DNA of 64,000 nucleotides from Atherix ibis (taxonomy: Eukaryota > Arthropoda > Insecta > Diptera > Athericidae), in the NCBI GenBank assembly GCA_958298945.1, contig OY282605.1, positions 118,912,267 through 118,976,266 of the forward strand. Direction: 5' to 3'. The notes under the pieces are model-generated. The model worked only from the letters and a program-made list of their open reading frames with translations. It was not told where the DNA came from and searched no databases. The translations under genes and the position numbers were made by a program. Below, piece by piece: positions 23,801 through 33,939 of the stretch (position 1 is its first letter; each line of letters starts with the position of its first letter).

Positions 23801-24540
23801 GAATAAACAAAAAATTTGTCAGTAAAAAATATTTTCAGCAATAAAATTTGTCTGTAAAAAATTGCAAGCAAAAATTTTCTAATAAAAAATTTTGAATCAA
23901 GAAAATTTGTTAGTAAATATTTTCCAATATAAAATTTGTCAGTAAAAAATATTTTCAGCAATAAAATTTTTTCTGTAAAAAATTGCAAGCAAAAATTTTC
24001 TAATAAAAAATTTTGAAGCAAGAAAATTTGTTAGTAAATATTTTCCAATATAAAATTTGTCAGTAAAAAATATTTTCAGCAATAAAATTTGTCTGTAAAA
24101 AATTGCAAGCAAAAATTTTCTAATAAAAAATTTTAAAGCAAGAAAATTTGTTAGTAAATATTTTCCAATATAAAATTTGTCAGTAAAAATTTTTCCAATA
24201 GCAAATTTGTCAGTAAAAATATTCCAATAAAAATATGTTAGCAAAAAAATTAGTCAGTGAAAAATTTTGCATTAAAAAATTGTTCTAAATAAACAAAAAA
24301 TTTGTCAGTAAAAAATATTTTCAGCAATAAAATTTGTCTGTAAAAAATTGCAAGCAAAAATTTTCTAATAAAAAATTTTGAAGCAAGAAAATTTGTTAGT
24401 AAATATTTTCCAATATAAAATTTGTCAGTAAAAAATATTTTCAGCAATAAAATTTGTCTGTAAAAAATTGCCAGCAAAAATTTTCTAATAAAAAATTTTA
24501 AAGCAAGAAAATTTGTTAGTAAATATTTTCCAATATAAAA
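20880..24540. repeat. 120 bp satellite with modular higher-order structure
   Basis: About 23 copies of a 120 bp unit recognisable by TTTTCAGCAATAAAATTTGT; neighbouring units at 21901 and 22021 are identical over long stretches. Blocks of 120 bp units are separated by a different module of about 125 bp that contains GTTAGCAAAAAAATTAGTCA and GCATTAAAAAATTGTTC. From left to right the blocks hold about 1, 3, 4, 2, 3, 5, 3 and 2 units. The blocks at 22554-23033 and 23764-24244 are nearly the same. 120 is a multiple of three, so minus-strand frames stay open (repeating FTDKFYIGKYLLTNFL), but nothing else suggests coding. Confidence 0.92.
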
Positions 24541-24840
24541 TTTGTCAGTGAAAAAATTTACATTAAAAAAAATATGAATAAAAAATTTGTCAGTAAAAAA
24601 TTTGTGAATAAAAATATTGGAGGAAAAATTGTCCAAAAATAATAAAATTTGTCTGTAAATGTTCCCACTAAAAAAATTGTTAATAAAAAATTGGTCAATT
24701 AAAAATTTTTTCCAATAGCAAATTTGTCAGTAAAAATATTTTTATTCGAAAATTTTCCAAGAAAAGGTTTTTAGTAAAAAAATTTGTCTGTACTTAAATC
24801 TATCTACCATAGAATAGATAGATTTAGAGCTATGGTTCCC
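24541..24840. repeat. Diverged right edge of the AT-rich satellite, ending in a small hairpin
   Basis: Degenerate units as at 18430-20880. The array stops at about 24790, where AAATCTATCT and AGATAGATTT form a 10 bp inverted repeat with a 10 nt loop (about 24796-24825). Confidence 0.75.
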
Positions 24841-25689
24841 AGTTACCATTTCCAGCAGCCAGCAGTTTATTCACCACTTGACACAAGTCCACTTTTTTTC
24901 GCAATAATAATCTTCCTAACGAGACATGATGTTTGTATTTAAGTTTTTATGAATCAACAGCCTTGTTGGGAGATTATCTCAATCCTAACTGGACGAAACT
25001 CTTGACAATCTTCAAAGCTCTTTAAACGAATCTGTAAAATCTTATGGAAAGACGAGTTTTTTCTTCTGTTAGTTCAGAATTAATTCACAATTAACGGTAG
25101 CACGATGAGAATGAAGAAATTCTTTTAAAGATACAACAAATCGAAATGTTACTGGTTCGACTATTACAGACATTCAATAAGAGTTACTCGTTCTACTATA
25201 TGCGATTGTGAGATGCAGTATCGTAAATAAGTGCAGTTAAAATCCAATGCAAATTGTGTAGAAAAACTAAAGTTTCAATTGGCATAACGGTTTATTTTCT
25301 TATTGCTGATAGTTTAAAATAAAACATTAATTAAATTTGCTATAGAAAAAAATAATCGTCTTCTAGAAAAAAAATAATAATCTAAAAGAATTTTACTGTA
25401 GAACCTTTTCTTAAAGAAAATTTAAGAAAAAACGTATTTTTAAGTACAATAGTTGAAAATTATTTGTAAAAACCCCCTATTTTTTTTTTGTTAAAAATTT
25501 TACAATAAAAATTGAAACACTGCATTTTGAAAAAATTTATACCCAAAATGGGAATAGATTTTTTGTTGTTGTAATTTCTTAAGTTTCTTATTAAAAAATA
25601 GTTTCTCATTTAAAAAAAAAGTATAAATTATCCTCCATTTCCTTTGCTCTCTTCAAAACTTATTTAAATGAGGCTGTAAGAAAGTAAAG
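24841..25689. other. No gene seen
   Basis: Unique AT-rich sequence between the satellite and an S-family element. No supportable frame. Confidence 0.5.
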
Positions 25690-26724
25690 CCGACTAAGTT
25701 TTTAAGTGATCCATGAAAAAGGGTCAGTTTTGAACCACCTTTTCGAGCATCACCGCTGGTATCACGCTAATAACACGTGTAATGTTTTCTTCCAAGGCTG
25801 CAAGTGACACTGGTTTATCGGCATAGGCGAGTGACCACGTAGCTTCATAAAAATAGTCTAGAGGCGTCAAATCGCACGGTCTAGGCGGCTAACTTACCGG
25901 TCCGGAACATGACATAAATTGCTCACCGAGCTCATCTCTCAATGTTTTCATTATTTCATGCGCTGCGTGGTATGTAGTGCCATTTTGTTGAAACCACATG
26001 TCTACCAGCTGCAGTTCTTGCATTTTGCGCCATTGACGGTAGCATTGTGGCCAGCGTCATCTTTGAAGATATGTGTATACGGACCGATAAAGCACATCAA
26101 ACAGTGCATTTTTCTGGGTGCAATGACAGTTCTTGCTTTGCTTGTGGTTGTTCATCAGACCAAATGCGACAATTTTGCTTATTCACATACCCATGTGGGC
26201 TCCATCGCTGAACGTAATTTTTTGGTATAAAAAAGAATTTTTCTCAAGGTCCACTCACTAAAAATTTGATGCTTTGGCTTCAGTTCCTGCCCAAGCAGTA
26301 TTTTATACGCTTTCAGACCAAGATTCTTGCGTAAAAAGTCGAGTAACACAATCCCAATTGCTATGAACGGCGACAGATGACCAAATAACGGTCTTTACCA
26401 ATACTGGACGCACACGGATTGGTGGTTTGATGTTCAATAGCGTAAAATTGTTACGAAATTTTGTCACTATGTCTTGAATAGCTTGCTCAGTGGGTCGATT
26501 ATGACGTCTATAAAATGGTCAAAGGGCGCGAAACACATTTTTCACAGAGCATGAATTTTGATAATAATTTTGCAATAATTAATAAGTGTTATTCGTCGTG
26601 TAACTCTTTTCATTATGAAGTACTAATGCTAATTGAGCACTTTTGTCTTTGACACACGTCACGTGTCACACGTGATCTGTCAAAAATAGAAATATGAAAA
26701 CCCGAAAAGCAAAAAAAATCACCC
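25690..26724 (-). mobile_element. DD41D Tc1/mariner element (family S, copy 1), degenerate
   Basis: The 5' end at 26724 reads outward-in AGGGTGATTTTTTTTGCTTT and is followed by TA. On the minus strand, near 26200-25740, it encodes GYVNKQNCRIW, TVNGAK, MWFQQNGTTYHAAHEIMKTL, PPRPCDLTPLDYF and LAALEENITRVIS. The spacing from QQN to LTPLD is 41 residues, so this is a DD41D transposase, but the second catalytic Asp is Asn and a TAG interrupts before PPRPC. It differs clearly from family R in sequence and ends. The 3' end is not recognised. Confidence 0.75.
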
Positions 26725-26726
26725 TA

Positions 26727-27229
26727 TATAAGATTATTCATTTTATAGTTTGGAAAGTATAAGGCTGTTATTTAAGATCTTTTGAATAAATATGCTACTT
26801 AATATATAAATTATTTAAAATAAAATTTGCCATTTTAAGTAATAAATAACTTAACTACCAAACAATGCGTTCGAATTATAAAAAATTCTACAAATGTGAT
26901 AGGTTTGCTCTTTTTAGCAGTTAGGTACATTTCTTGCTCAGTGGATAAGTCAATAAGTAAAATTAGTTTCAAATATGAGGAGCTAAAAACCTCCAACAAA
27001 TAATTTTTAAAAAGGTATTTTTTTCTGCGAAAAGTGTTAGGTATCATTAGACCGTATTTCTTTTAAAATAAGGGAGTTGTACCTTGACCATCAAGTCTTA
27101 GCGCTAAGACCGAACGATAACCAACTTTCTTTTTAACCTGAACTTGAAGATTTTAATCTGGATTATATGATGCCTCAAGCAATACAACATGAGAAATTTT
27201 AGCTTCATTACACGAAAGGTCTTTAGCAT
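26727..27229. other. No gene seen
   Basis: Unique AT-rich sequence between the S element and the 66/72 bp array. No supportable frame. Confidence 0.5.
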
Positions 27230-28590
27230 GGGTAATTTCGAAATTTGGTAATGTCAAAATGGTCTCGAAGATCGTGCGCTTTGACAATGTTAGAGCTAAC
27301 TGAGCACTTTTAACTTTGATACACGTCAAAATTGTCTCAAAGATCGTGCGCTTTGACAATGTTAGAGCTAACTGAGCACTTTTAACTTTGACACACATCA
27401 GAATGGTCTCGAGAATCATTGGCAATGTTAGAGCTAACTGAGCATTTTTAACTTTGACATACGACAAAATGGTCTCGAAGATCATTGACAATGTTAGAGC
27501 TAACTGAGCACTTTTAACTTTGACACACGTCAGAATGGTCTCGAAGATAATTGACAATATTAGAGCTAACTGAGCACTTTTAACTTTGACACACGTCAAA
27601 ATGGCGTCAAAGATCATTGACAATGTTGGAGCTAAGTGAGCACTTTTAACTTTGACATACGTCAGAATGGTCTCGAAGATCGTGCGCTTTGACAATGTTA
27701 GAGCTAACTGAGCATTTTTAACTTTGACACACGTCAGAATGGTCTCGAAGATCATTGACAATATTAGAGCTAACTGAGCACTTTTATCTTTGACATACGT
27801 CAGAATGGTCTCGAAGATCATTGACAATGTTAGAGCTAACTGAGCATTTTTAACTTTGAGACACGTCAGAATGGTCTCGAAGATAATTGACAATATTAGA
27901 GCTAACTGAGCACTTTTAACTTTGACACACGTCAAAATGGCGTCAAAGATCATTGACAATGTTGGAGCTAAGTGAGCACTTTTAACTTTGACATACGTCA
28001 GAATGGTCTCGAAGATCGTGCGCTTTGACAATGTTAGAGCTAACTGAGCATTTTTAACTTTGACACACGTCAGAATGGTCTCGAAGATCATTGACAATAT
28101 TAGAGCTAACTGAGCACTTTTATCTTTGACATACGTCAGAATGGTCTCGAAGATCATTGACAATGTTAGAGCTAACTGAGCATTTTTAACTTTGAGACAC
28201 GTCAGAATGGTCTCGAAGATCATTGACAATGTTAGAGCTTACTGCGCACTTTTAACTTTGACACACGTCAGAATGGTCTCGAAGATCATTGACAATGTTA
28301 GAGCTAACTGAGCACTTTTAACTTTGATACACGTCAAAATTGTCTCGAAGATCGTGCGCTTTGAAAATGTTAGAGCTAACTGAGTACTTTTAACTTTGAC
28401 ATAAGTCAGAATGGTCTCGAAGATCGTGCGCTTTGACAATGTTAGAGCTAACTGAGCACTTTTAACTTTGACACACGTCAGAATGGTCTCGAAGATCATT
28501 GACAATGTAAGAGCTAACTGAGAACTTTTGTCTTTGACACATGTCACGTGTCACACGTGATCTATCAAAAATAAAAATATGAAAAGCCAA
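27230..28590. repeat. 66/72 bp satellite with a 336 bp higher-order repeat
   Basis: About 19 units of 66 bp (CATTGACAATGTTAGAGCTA, ACTGAGCACTTTTAACTTTG, ACACACGTCAGAATGGTCTC) or 72 bp when GATCATTGAC is replaced by GATCGTGCGCTTTGAC. Units with the same private variants recur 336 bp apart (27546 and 27882), that is four 66 bp units plus one 72 bp unit. The right edge, 28506-28588, matches the 5' terminal region of the S element (26622-26698), including TTTGTCTTTGACACA and CACGTGTCACACGTGATCT. Because all periods are multiples of three, a 358-codon minus-strand frame stays open across it, without signs of being a gene. Confidence 0.9.
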
Positions 28591-29563
28591 AAGACTTTCC
28601 ATATTTCTATTTTTGGTAAAAAAAATTACATTTAAAAATAGTATACATTATTTTTGCTCAAAATATGATAATAAAAGAAAGAAAATAAATAAAATATCTT
28701 AAAAACCAAATGTGGCGGCCGCCACTTAAACAGGAATTGATATTTACTGAAAGTGTATTTGCCCAAACTCGCGTCTATAAATAACATACAATAAAACTGA
28801 AATTTTGTACGATTTACTTACCAAGAAAATGAAATTTTAAAATACTCCAAAGGTAATTATTTGCGGAAACATTTGGTATTTATGCTTTTCGGTTTGCCAT
28901 AATTGACTTATTTCGTAGTCCGTTCCCATATACGAACGCATGATGCCGAAGTAAATTAGGCCTACAACAACCAAATAAGTTTAATATGATATTTATGGGC
29001 TTGCTTTAAAATAAGAAAAATATACAATTCCGTTTGAAATCGTTGATATTTTTCTATGATTTGTGTTTTACTTTTAATACTCATATTATTAAGGATATAT
29101 TGTGTTTTGGCATTTCTAAATGGCAATTATTATTATTATACGAACGATAAACTTAACAATCGTACCATACCGAAAGAGACCGGAACAAAACAAAATGAAC
29201 AACATTAATTTGTCGAGAACGCATTAATAAATTTATTATGTTCAACCAGAAATTCATTGAACCAACATTTATTATTTATCGATTGTAACACAATCAATTG
29301 AATAACAACATAACTTCAAATCTATTATTATATGAAATTTAATTAATGTTTCGTATATGAAATATGGACTAAATATAATTAAAGATTGTTTATTAAATTA
29401 ATTTGCTGCGTAATATTTGTTACTGCTTTTTTCTCATAAATTCTAATCGATTAATAATTTTTGGTCTTAAAAAACTAATTCCAATTATCGCCGATAGATG
29501 CTCATACAATTTGAATGTATTACGGATTATCCAATTTGTGTATTTAAAAGTTTAATTAAATAA
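28591..29563. other. No gene seen
   Basis: Unique AT-rich sequence. It contains a 14 bp GC-rich palindrome, GTGGCGGCCGCCAC (28712-28725), isolated in AT-rich DNA. At its start, 28565-28618, the S-type text CAAAAATAAAAATATG is followed by its near-inverse. Confidence 0.5.
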
Positions 29564-29565
29564 TA

Positions 29566-30830
29566 CGAGGGTCGTTCAATAAGTCCTTAGAAAAAGATGG
29601 AAAAAAACTGTTTTAAAAAAAAAAAAAAATTTTATTTTTCAACATATCTCATTTTAGATCTATACACTTTTCCAACCGTTTTTCCAAAATTTTTATCCCG
29701 TCCAAAAAATAGGATTTCGGAAGTTCTGCAAAATACTCATCCGTTTGAGCAATGACGTCCTCGTTGGAAGTGAACCGTCGTCCGCCAAACCATTTCTTGA
29801 GATTGGGGAAAAGAAAATAGTCACTCGGGGCCAAATCTGGTGAATAAGCGGGATGCTGCAACAATTCCATTCTCAATTCCACAATTTTGACCATGGAAAC
29901 AGCACGCGCATTGTCCTGATGCAAGAGGATTTTTTTCTTCTTTAGATGGGTGTGTTTCTCTTTGATTTCCTCGCTCAACCGTTGCAATAACGACGTGTAA
30001 TACGCTCCTGTTATTGTTTTTCCTTTTTCCAAGTAGTCAATAAAAATTATGCCCTGCGAATCCCAAAAGACCGTGGCCATCACCTTGCCGGCCGATGGCA
30101 CAGTTTTTGCCTTCTTCGGAGCCCGTTCACCCTTGAAAATCCACTGTGATGACTGTCTCTTCGTTTCTGGAGTGTAGTAGTGTATCCAGGTTTCGTCCAC
30201 AGTGACATATCGACGAAGGAATTCGGCCTCAGAGTCCACTATAGCCTCAGAGTCCACTACACGATTGCGCTTATTCTCCTCTGAGAGCAAACGCGGCACC
30301 GAAATTATTTTCACAGACAATTTTTCATGCAAAATTGAAGCGACTGTACCTTGTGATATGGATTGTACCTTGTGATATGCCCGTGGCCTCAACTAATTCG
30401 CGCAATTTAATTCGCCGATCGTTCAAAATCAGATCGTGGATTTTGTCGATGATTTCAGGAGTAGACACCTCAACTGGGCGTCCTGAACGATGTTCATCTT
30501 TTGTGGATGAACGGCCACATTTAAATTCATTCACCCAATTGTAAATCGTCGCAAACACAGGAACTGCATCCAACTCGGCTCTGATTTCTTTCGGGCTTAA
30601 GCCTTTCAAATGTAGATGTTTGATGACAGCTCTAAACTCGCTTTTTTCCATTGTTATGCACAAATAAATGTCGTTAACTTTAATCGACAATAGAAATTGA
30701 CCTACACTATGGATCGAGCTCGAAATTTTGACAGCTTTCCTGTCGATAATGGCAGTTACAAAAAAAAATCTTTACCGACACCACGAGCGCAATTTCTCGG
30801 ATTTTCTAAGGACTTATTGAATGACCCTCG
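29566..30830 (-). mobile_element. Mariner (family C, copy 2), both ends intact
   Basis: 1265 bp with terminal repeats CGAGGGTCGTTCAATAAGTC and its inverse (one mismatch in the first 20 bases), flanked by TA on each side. It is the most complete C copy and shows what copy 1 (11547-12653) has lost. Confidence 0.93.
29649..30651 (-). pseudogene. Mariner transposase of family C with shared 19 bp duplication
   Basis: Starts at 30651 (MEKSEFRAVIKHLHLKGL). The HTH domain is followed by a 19 bp tandem duplication (ATATCACAAGGTACA twice, about 30339-30378) that shifts the frame; the identical duplication is in copy 1. After it one frame runs to 29649: VTVDETWIHYY with the first Asp, a duplicated VDSEA, LLHQDNARA with the second and SPDLAPSDYF with the third. 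Four codons after DNAR are lost, leaving 30 residues between the last two Asp instead of 34. A Gly codon has become TGA six codons before the usual end. Confidence 0.9.
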
Positions 30831-30832
30831 TA

Positions 30833-32088
30833 CATATCTAAAGTTTAGATTTTAATAAATTTTATTGATTTATTATATTGCTTAAACTTTGCCATTATGG
30901 ATGGTATAAAACTTTTTAATTAAAAAAAAATCACTAGAAGAAAGTTTTCAGAACTCGATCTTTTTAAGGTAATTCTTTATGATATTTTTATACATTTTGT
31001 AGTGAAATTCAGATTTTACTTAACGGATATTAGTTCTTAAAGTTTAAAAATTGCCAGCGTAGACAGAATCTTTTTTAAAAAAATCCTATAAGAAAAAGTC
31101 CAATAATAGCTGTCTTTGCTTCTCCCGAGTAGTGCTAGCTGTTATCATCTACTCTACCTCGAACAAATGAGTACATTGCAATAGTAGTTACGCCTACTAT
31201 TTATGGTAGGGGGATTTTAGTTCCCGGACTGGAAATAGATGGCTTAGCGGGTTCGTTGGTTATGTTGAAGAGTCATATATTTTTCAGTATTTTCTATGTG
31301 TGAATAAACTCTGTTTTTATTGTTTATTTGTGAGTAAATTCAGTATTGTTGTTGACTATTTTTAGGTTATATTTCTGTCATTAAATTTTGCCTTCCTTTG
31401 GCCATCTACTCGCAACTACTCGGGAGTAACAAAATTGGTCTAAAGGAAGACAGCTCATGTCAAACCTTACGCCCAACAGTGTCAGCAAATGTCGAAATTA
31501 CGCGTCTGTAATTATAATTTTTTTCGCACAATAAAGCCAAATTTTTTTTTCCTGTTGTGTGAATTGTGGAATTTGTTTTTTTTTTCTAAAACCACATATG
31601 GTTTAGATTAAAATATTTAAGTTCAAACCAAAAAAAAATCGATTATTATAAAGCCATTGGGCTCTTCTTCTTCGTTTTCAAATAATTACGGTCCAATTAC
31701 AAATTCAAACTGACACCTACTTTTCGTCGATAAAATGGCTATTTAACAATTACTTATAAAATGGCTATTTTACAATTACTTATAGGTTTCAGACCCGTAT
31801 ACGATAATTTTGCTTATTGACGTATCACCCGAGTAAAAAAATGAACCTCATTGCTGAAGAAAATTTTGTGCGAAACGTGGCTACAGCAGAAGCACAATTT
31901 TTTTTAAAAATATTTTTATGATACAATACAATACAATTTAAATATTTCATTTTTGGGTTATATTTAGATCTATTATACTAAATGGTAAACTTGATACTAA
32001 TTAAAAATTATCTTATATTTTATATATATTTAAAATATATGTACAATGGCATAGCTGTACTTTCCAAACTACAACATGGATAACCCTA
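30833..32088. other. No intact gene, transposon scraps
   Basis: Mostly unique AT-rich DNA. At about 31780-31890 the minus strand retains KFSSAMRFIF and, in another frame, YVNKQNYRI, matching FSDEAHF and GYVNKQN of DD41D transposases, so an old DD41D copy lies here. Two short blocks at 31108-31133 (AGCTGTCTTT and CTCCCGAGTAGT) recur inverted at 31415-31455, perhaps a small non-autonomous element of about 350 bp. Confidence 0.4.
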
Positions 32089-32090
32089 TA

Positions 32091-32673
32091 CGAGGTCTGT
32101 TCAAAAAGTATCGCGAATTAGATTTTTTGTGGCGTTATGTTGGTACTCATGTCTTTCACTTATGCCGATAAGTTCGGCAATTTTGAATTTTCAAATAATT
32201 TTTGACAGCTACTTTGCTTGCACGTGTTTTGGCTCGTCTTCGATTTTTGCACATTTTCGACCAAAAACAGCATCGCATTAACATTGCTAAGCAGCTGTTG
32301 GACTCTGTCCGCGATGACCCACTTACTCCAGAGGGTCATAACTGGTGACGAATCATGGGTTTATGGTTATGACGTGGAAACCAAAGCTCAATCATCCCAA
32401 TGGAAACTGCCTCATGAGCCAAGACCGAAAAAAGCGCTCCAAGTTCGGTCGAATGTGAAGGTTTTGCTTACAGTTTTCTTTGATTGTAGGGGCGTGGTAC
32501 ATCATGAGTTCTTACCACAGGGTATAACGGTCAATAAGGAATATTAGCTGCAAGTTATGCGCAAGTTGCGTAAAGCAATCCGCCAGAAACGCCCGGATTT
32601 GTGGAAGAACAAAAATAGGCTTTTGCACCATGATAACGCCCCTGCTCGCGCATCCTTGCTTGTGCGCAAATTT
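32091..32673 (+). mobile_element. Mariner (family B, copy 2), internally deleted and 3'-truncated
   Basis: Begins with the B terminal repeat CGAGGTCTGTTCAAAAAGTA after TA at 32089-32090 and the B leader. It then jumps from the leader to TTTTCGACCAAAAACAGCAT, skipping the start and DNA-binding domain. The catalytic part follows: RVITGDESWVYGYDVETKAQ with the first Asp, GVVHHEFLPQ, a stop where YYLQ should read (32545), and LHHDNAPARASLLVRKF with the second Asp. It ends at about 32673, before the third. Confidence 0.85.
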
Positions 32674-33299
32674 CAGGTGTACGTTGCCTTAAATGTTGCC
32701 CACTCTTTGCCTTATCTCACAGTGTACGCATATTTTTCAAATTATTCATTATATGCTGAATGGTTGACTTACTCGGCATATGATTAACACCAAAAAAACT
32801 CACGTTATTTTCTCCGCGTATTCAAAATTGAACAATTGTATAAATAAAATGCTTTAATAATTTCAACACGTTGTTGCGATCTTAGATACTTCATGATAAA
32901 TTGTTATCGATCACTCTCTACAACTGTCAAATGCCAATAGACAAATATCATCCAAACCAAAATGGCGGCCAAACAAAATCGATCTGGAATATAAAAAAAA
33001 ATCCTGTATATTAAAAAAAACTATTTTTTTTGGATTAATTAAAGCCAAATCTTTATCTTAATGCAAAGATTTTCTTACCAGTTCAGCATTTATCAAGTTT
33101 AGTTCATGTTATTCTATCAGAATATCTTGCTCTTGGACATTACAAGAAATTTTCATTTTTATGTTAAGCACATTGCATTTTTGGCATGTGTCCTTATGCG
33201 AATGGTGGAAAGGCAAATTAAATTGATAAATCAATGCTTTCCATTTACTTTTTAAAGATTATTTTATGTAAATATTGGGGTCACGACTACGTTTTAAGT
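32674..33299. other. No gene seen
   Basis: Unique AT-rich sequence, possibly with decayed transposon ends (ATCCTGTATA near 33000). No supportable frame. Confidence 0.45.
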
Positions 33300-33570
33300 A
33301 ATCCATACGAGAGATCCAATTTTAACGCACTTTTTTGAGCATCTTGGCTGGTATCTCGCCAATAACACGTGTAATGTTGTCTTTTAAGGCAACAAATGCC
33401 ACTGGTTTATCGGAATAGATGGATGACTTCACAAAGCCGCATAAAAAAAATCTAGAGGCATCAAATCGCACTATCTAGGTGGTAAACTCGTTGAAATCAT
33501 CTCTTAATATATCCATTATTTCACGTGCTGTGTGGCATGAAGCGCCACTGGAACATAAAAAGCACCCTGT
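33300..33570 (-). mobile_element. Fragment of the S-family DD41D element (copy 2)
   Basis: The segment with TGGTATCTCGCCAATAACAC, TGCCACTGGTTTATCGGAAT and GGCATCAAATCGCAC matches copy 1 (about 25745-25985), covering the C-terminal coding part on the minus strand. It ends at about 33566 in GCACCCTGTATA, which looks like a terminal repeat, so the middle and 5' coding parts are deleted. Confidence 0.65.
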
Positions 33571-33939
33571 ATAAATATTACAGTTTTAAAGAACGTGAAG
33601 AAGTTCAACAAAAATATGGCCAATTATGACCATACTTAGAAAACACCTTGCTTTTGCTTGTCATGCATGCCGCTAGCTTTATGCGGAGATTGTGGGGGGA
33701 TTCGAAGTAAGTGCAAAGTGGTCCTCTCACACCCATCATAACAAAAAAAAAATCATACCTGAAGAAAAAAAGGGAGAGAAAAAAAAACGAAGAAAAATAA
33801 TGAGATGAGATTAAAATTAATTTAAAAAGAAATATTTAGAAAAAACCTTATAGCTGGGGGAAAATAATAGGTAATATGGGGAAGCCAAAAGAAAATTTTA
33901 TGAACTTAAAGAGGTAAAAAAGTGGAGCCGACCGTCAAC
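33571..33939. other. No gene seen
   Basis: Unique sequence leading into the 354 bp array. No supportable frame. Confidence 0.45.

Noticed and set aside
21863..24636. Several 85-195 codon minus-strand frames rich in Phe, Lys and Ile
   Set aside because: They are readings of the 120 bp satellite, again a multiple of three, with low-complexity composition and ends at the 125 bp spacer module.
27153..28229. A 358-codon minus-strand open frame of 22- and 24-residue repeats
   Set aside because: It follows the 66/72 bp satellite exactly. Unit lengths are multiples of three, so the frame stays open by arithmetic. Most differences between units change the amino acid (for example Thr/Ile, Met/Ile, Cys/Tyr), so there is no sign of selection on a protein.
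28712..28725. GC-rich palindrome GTGGCGGCCGCCAC as a regulatory site
   Set aside because: Striking in this context, but a single 14 bp palindrome with no neighbouring gene is not enough to call a function.
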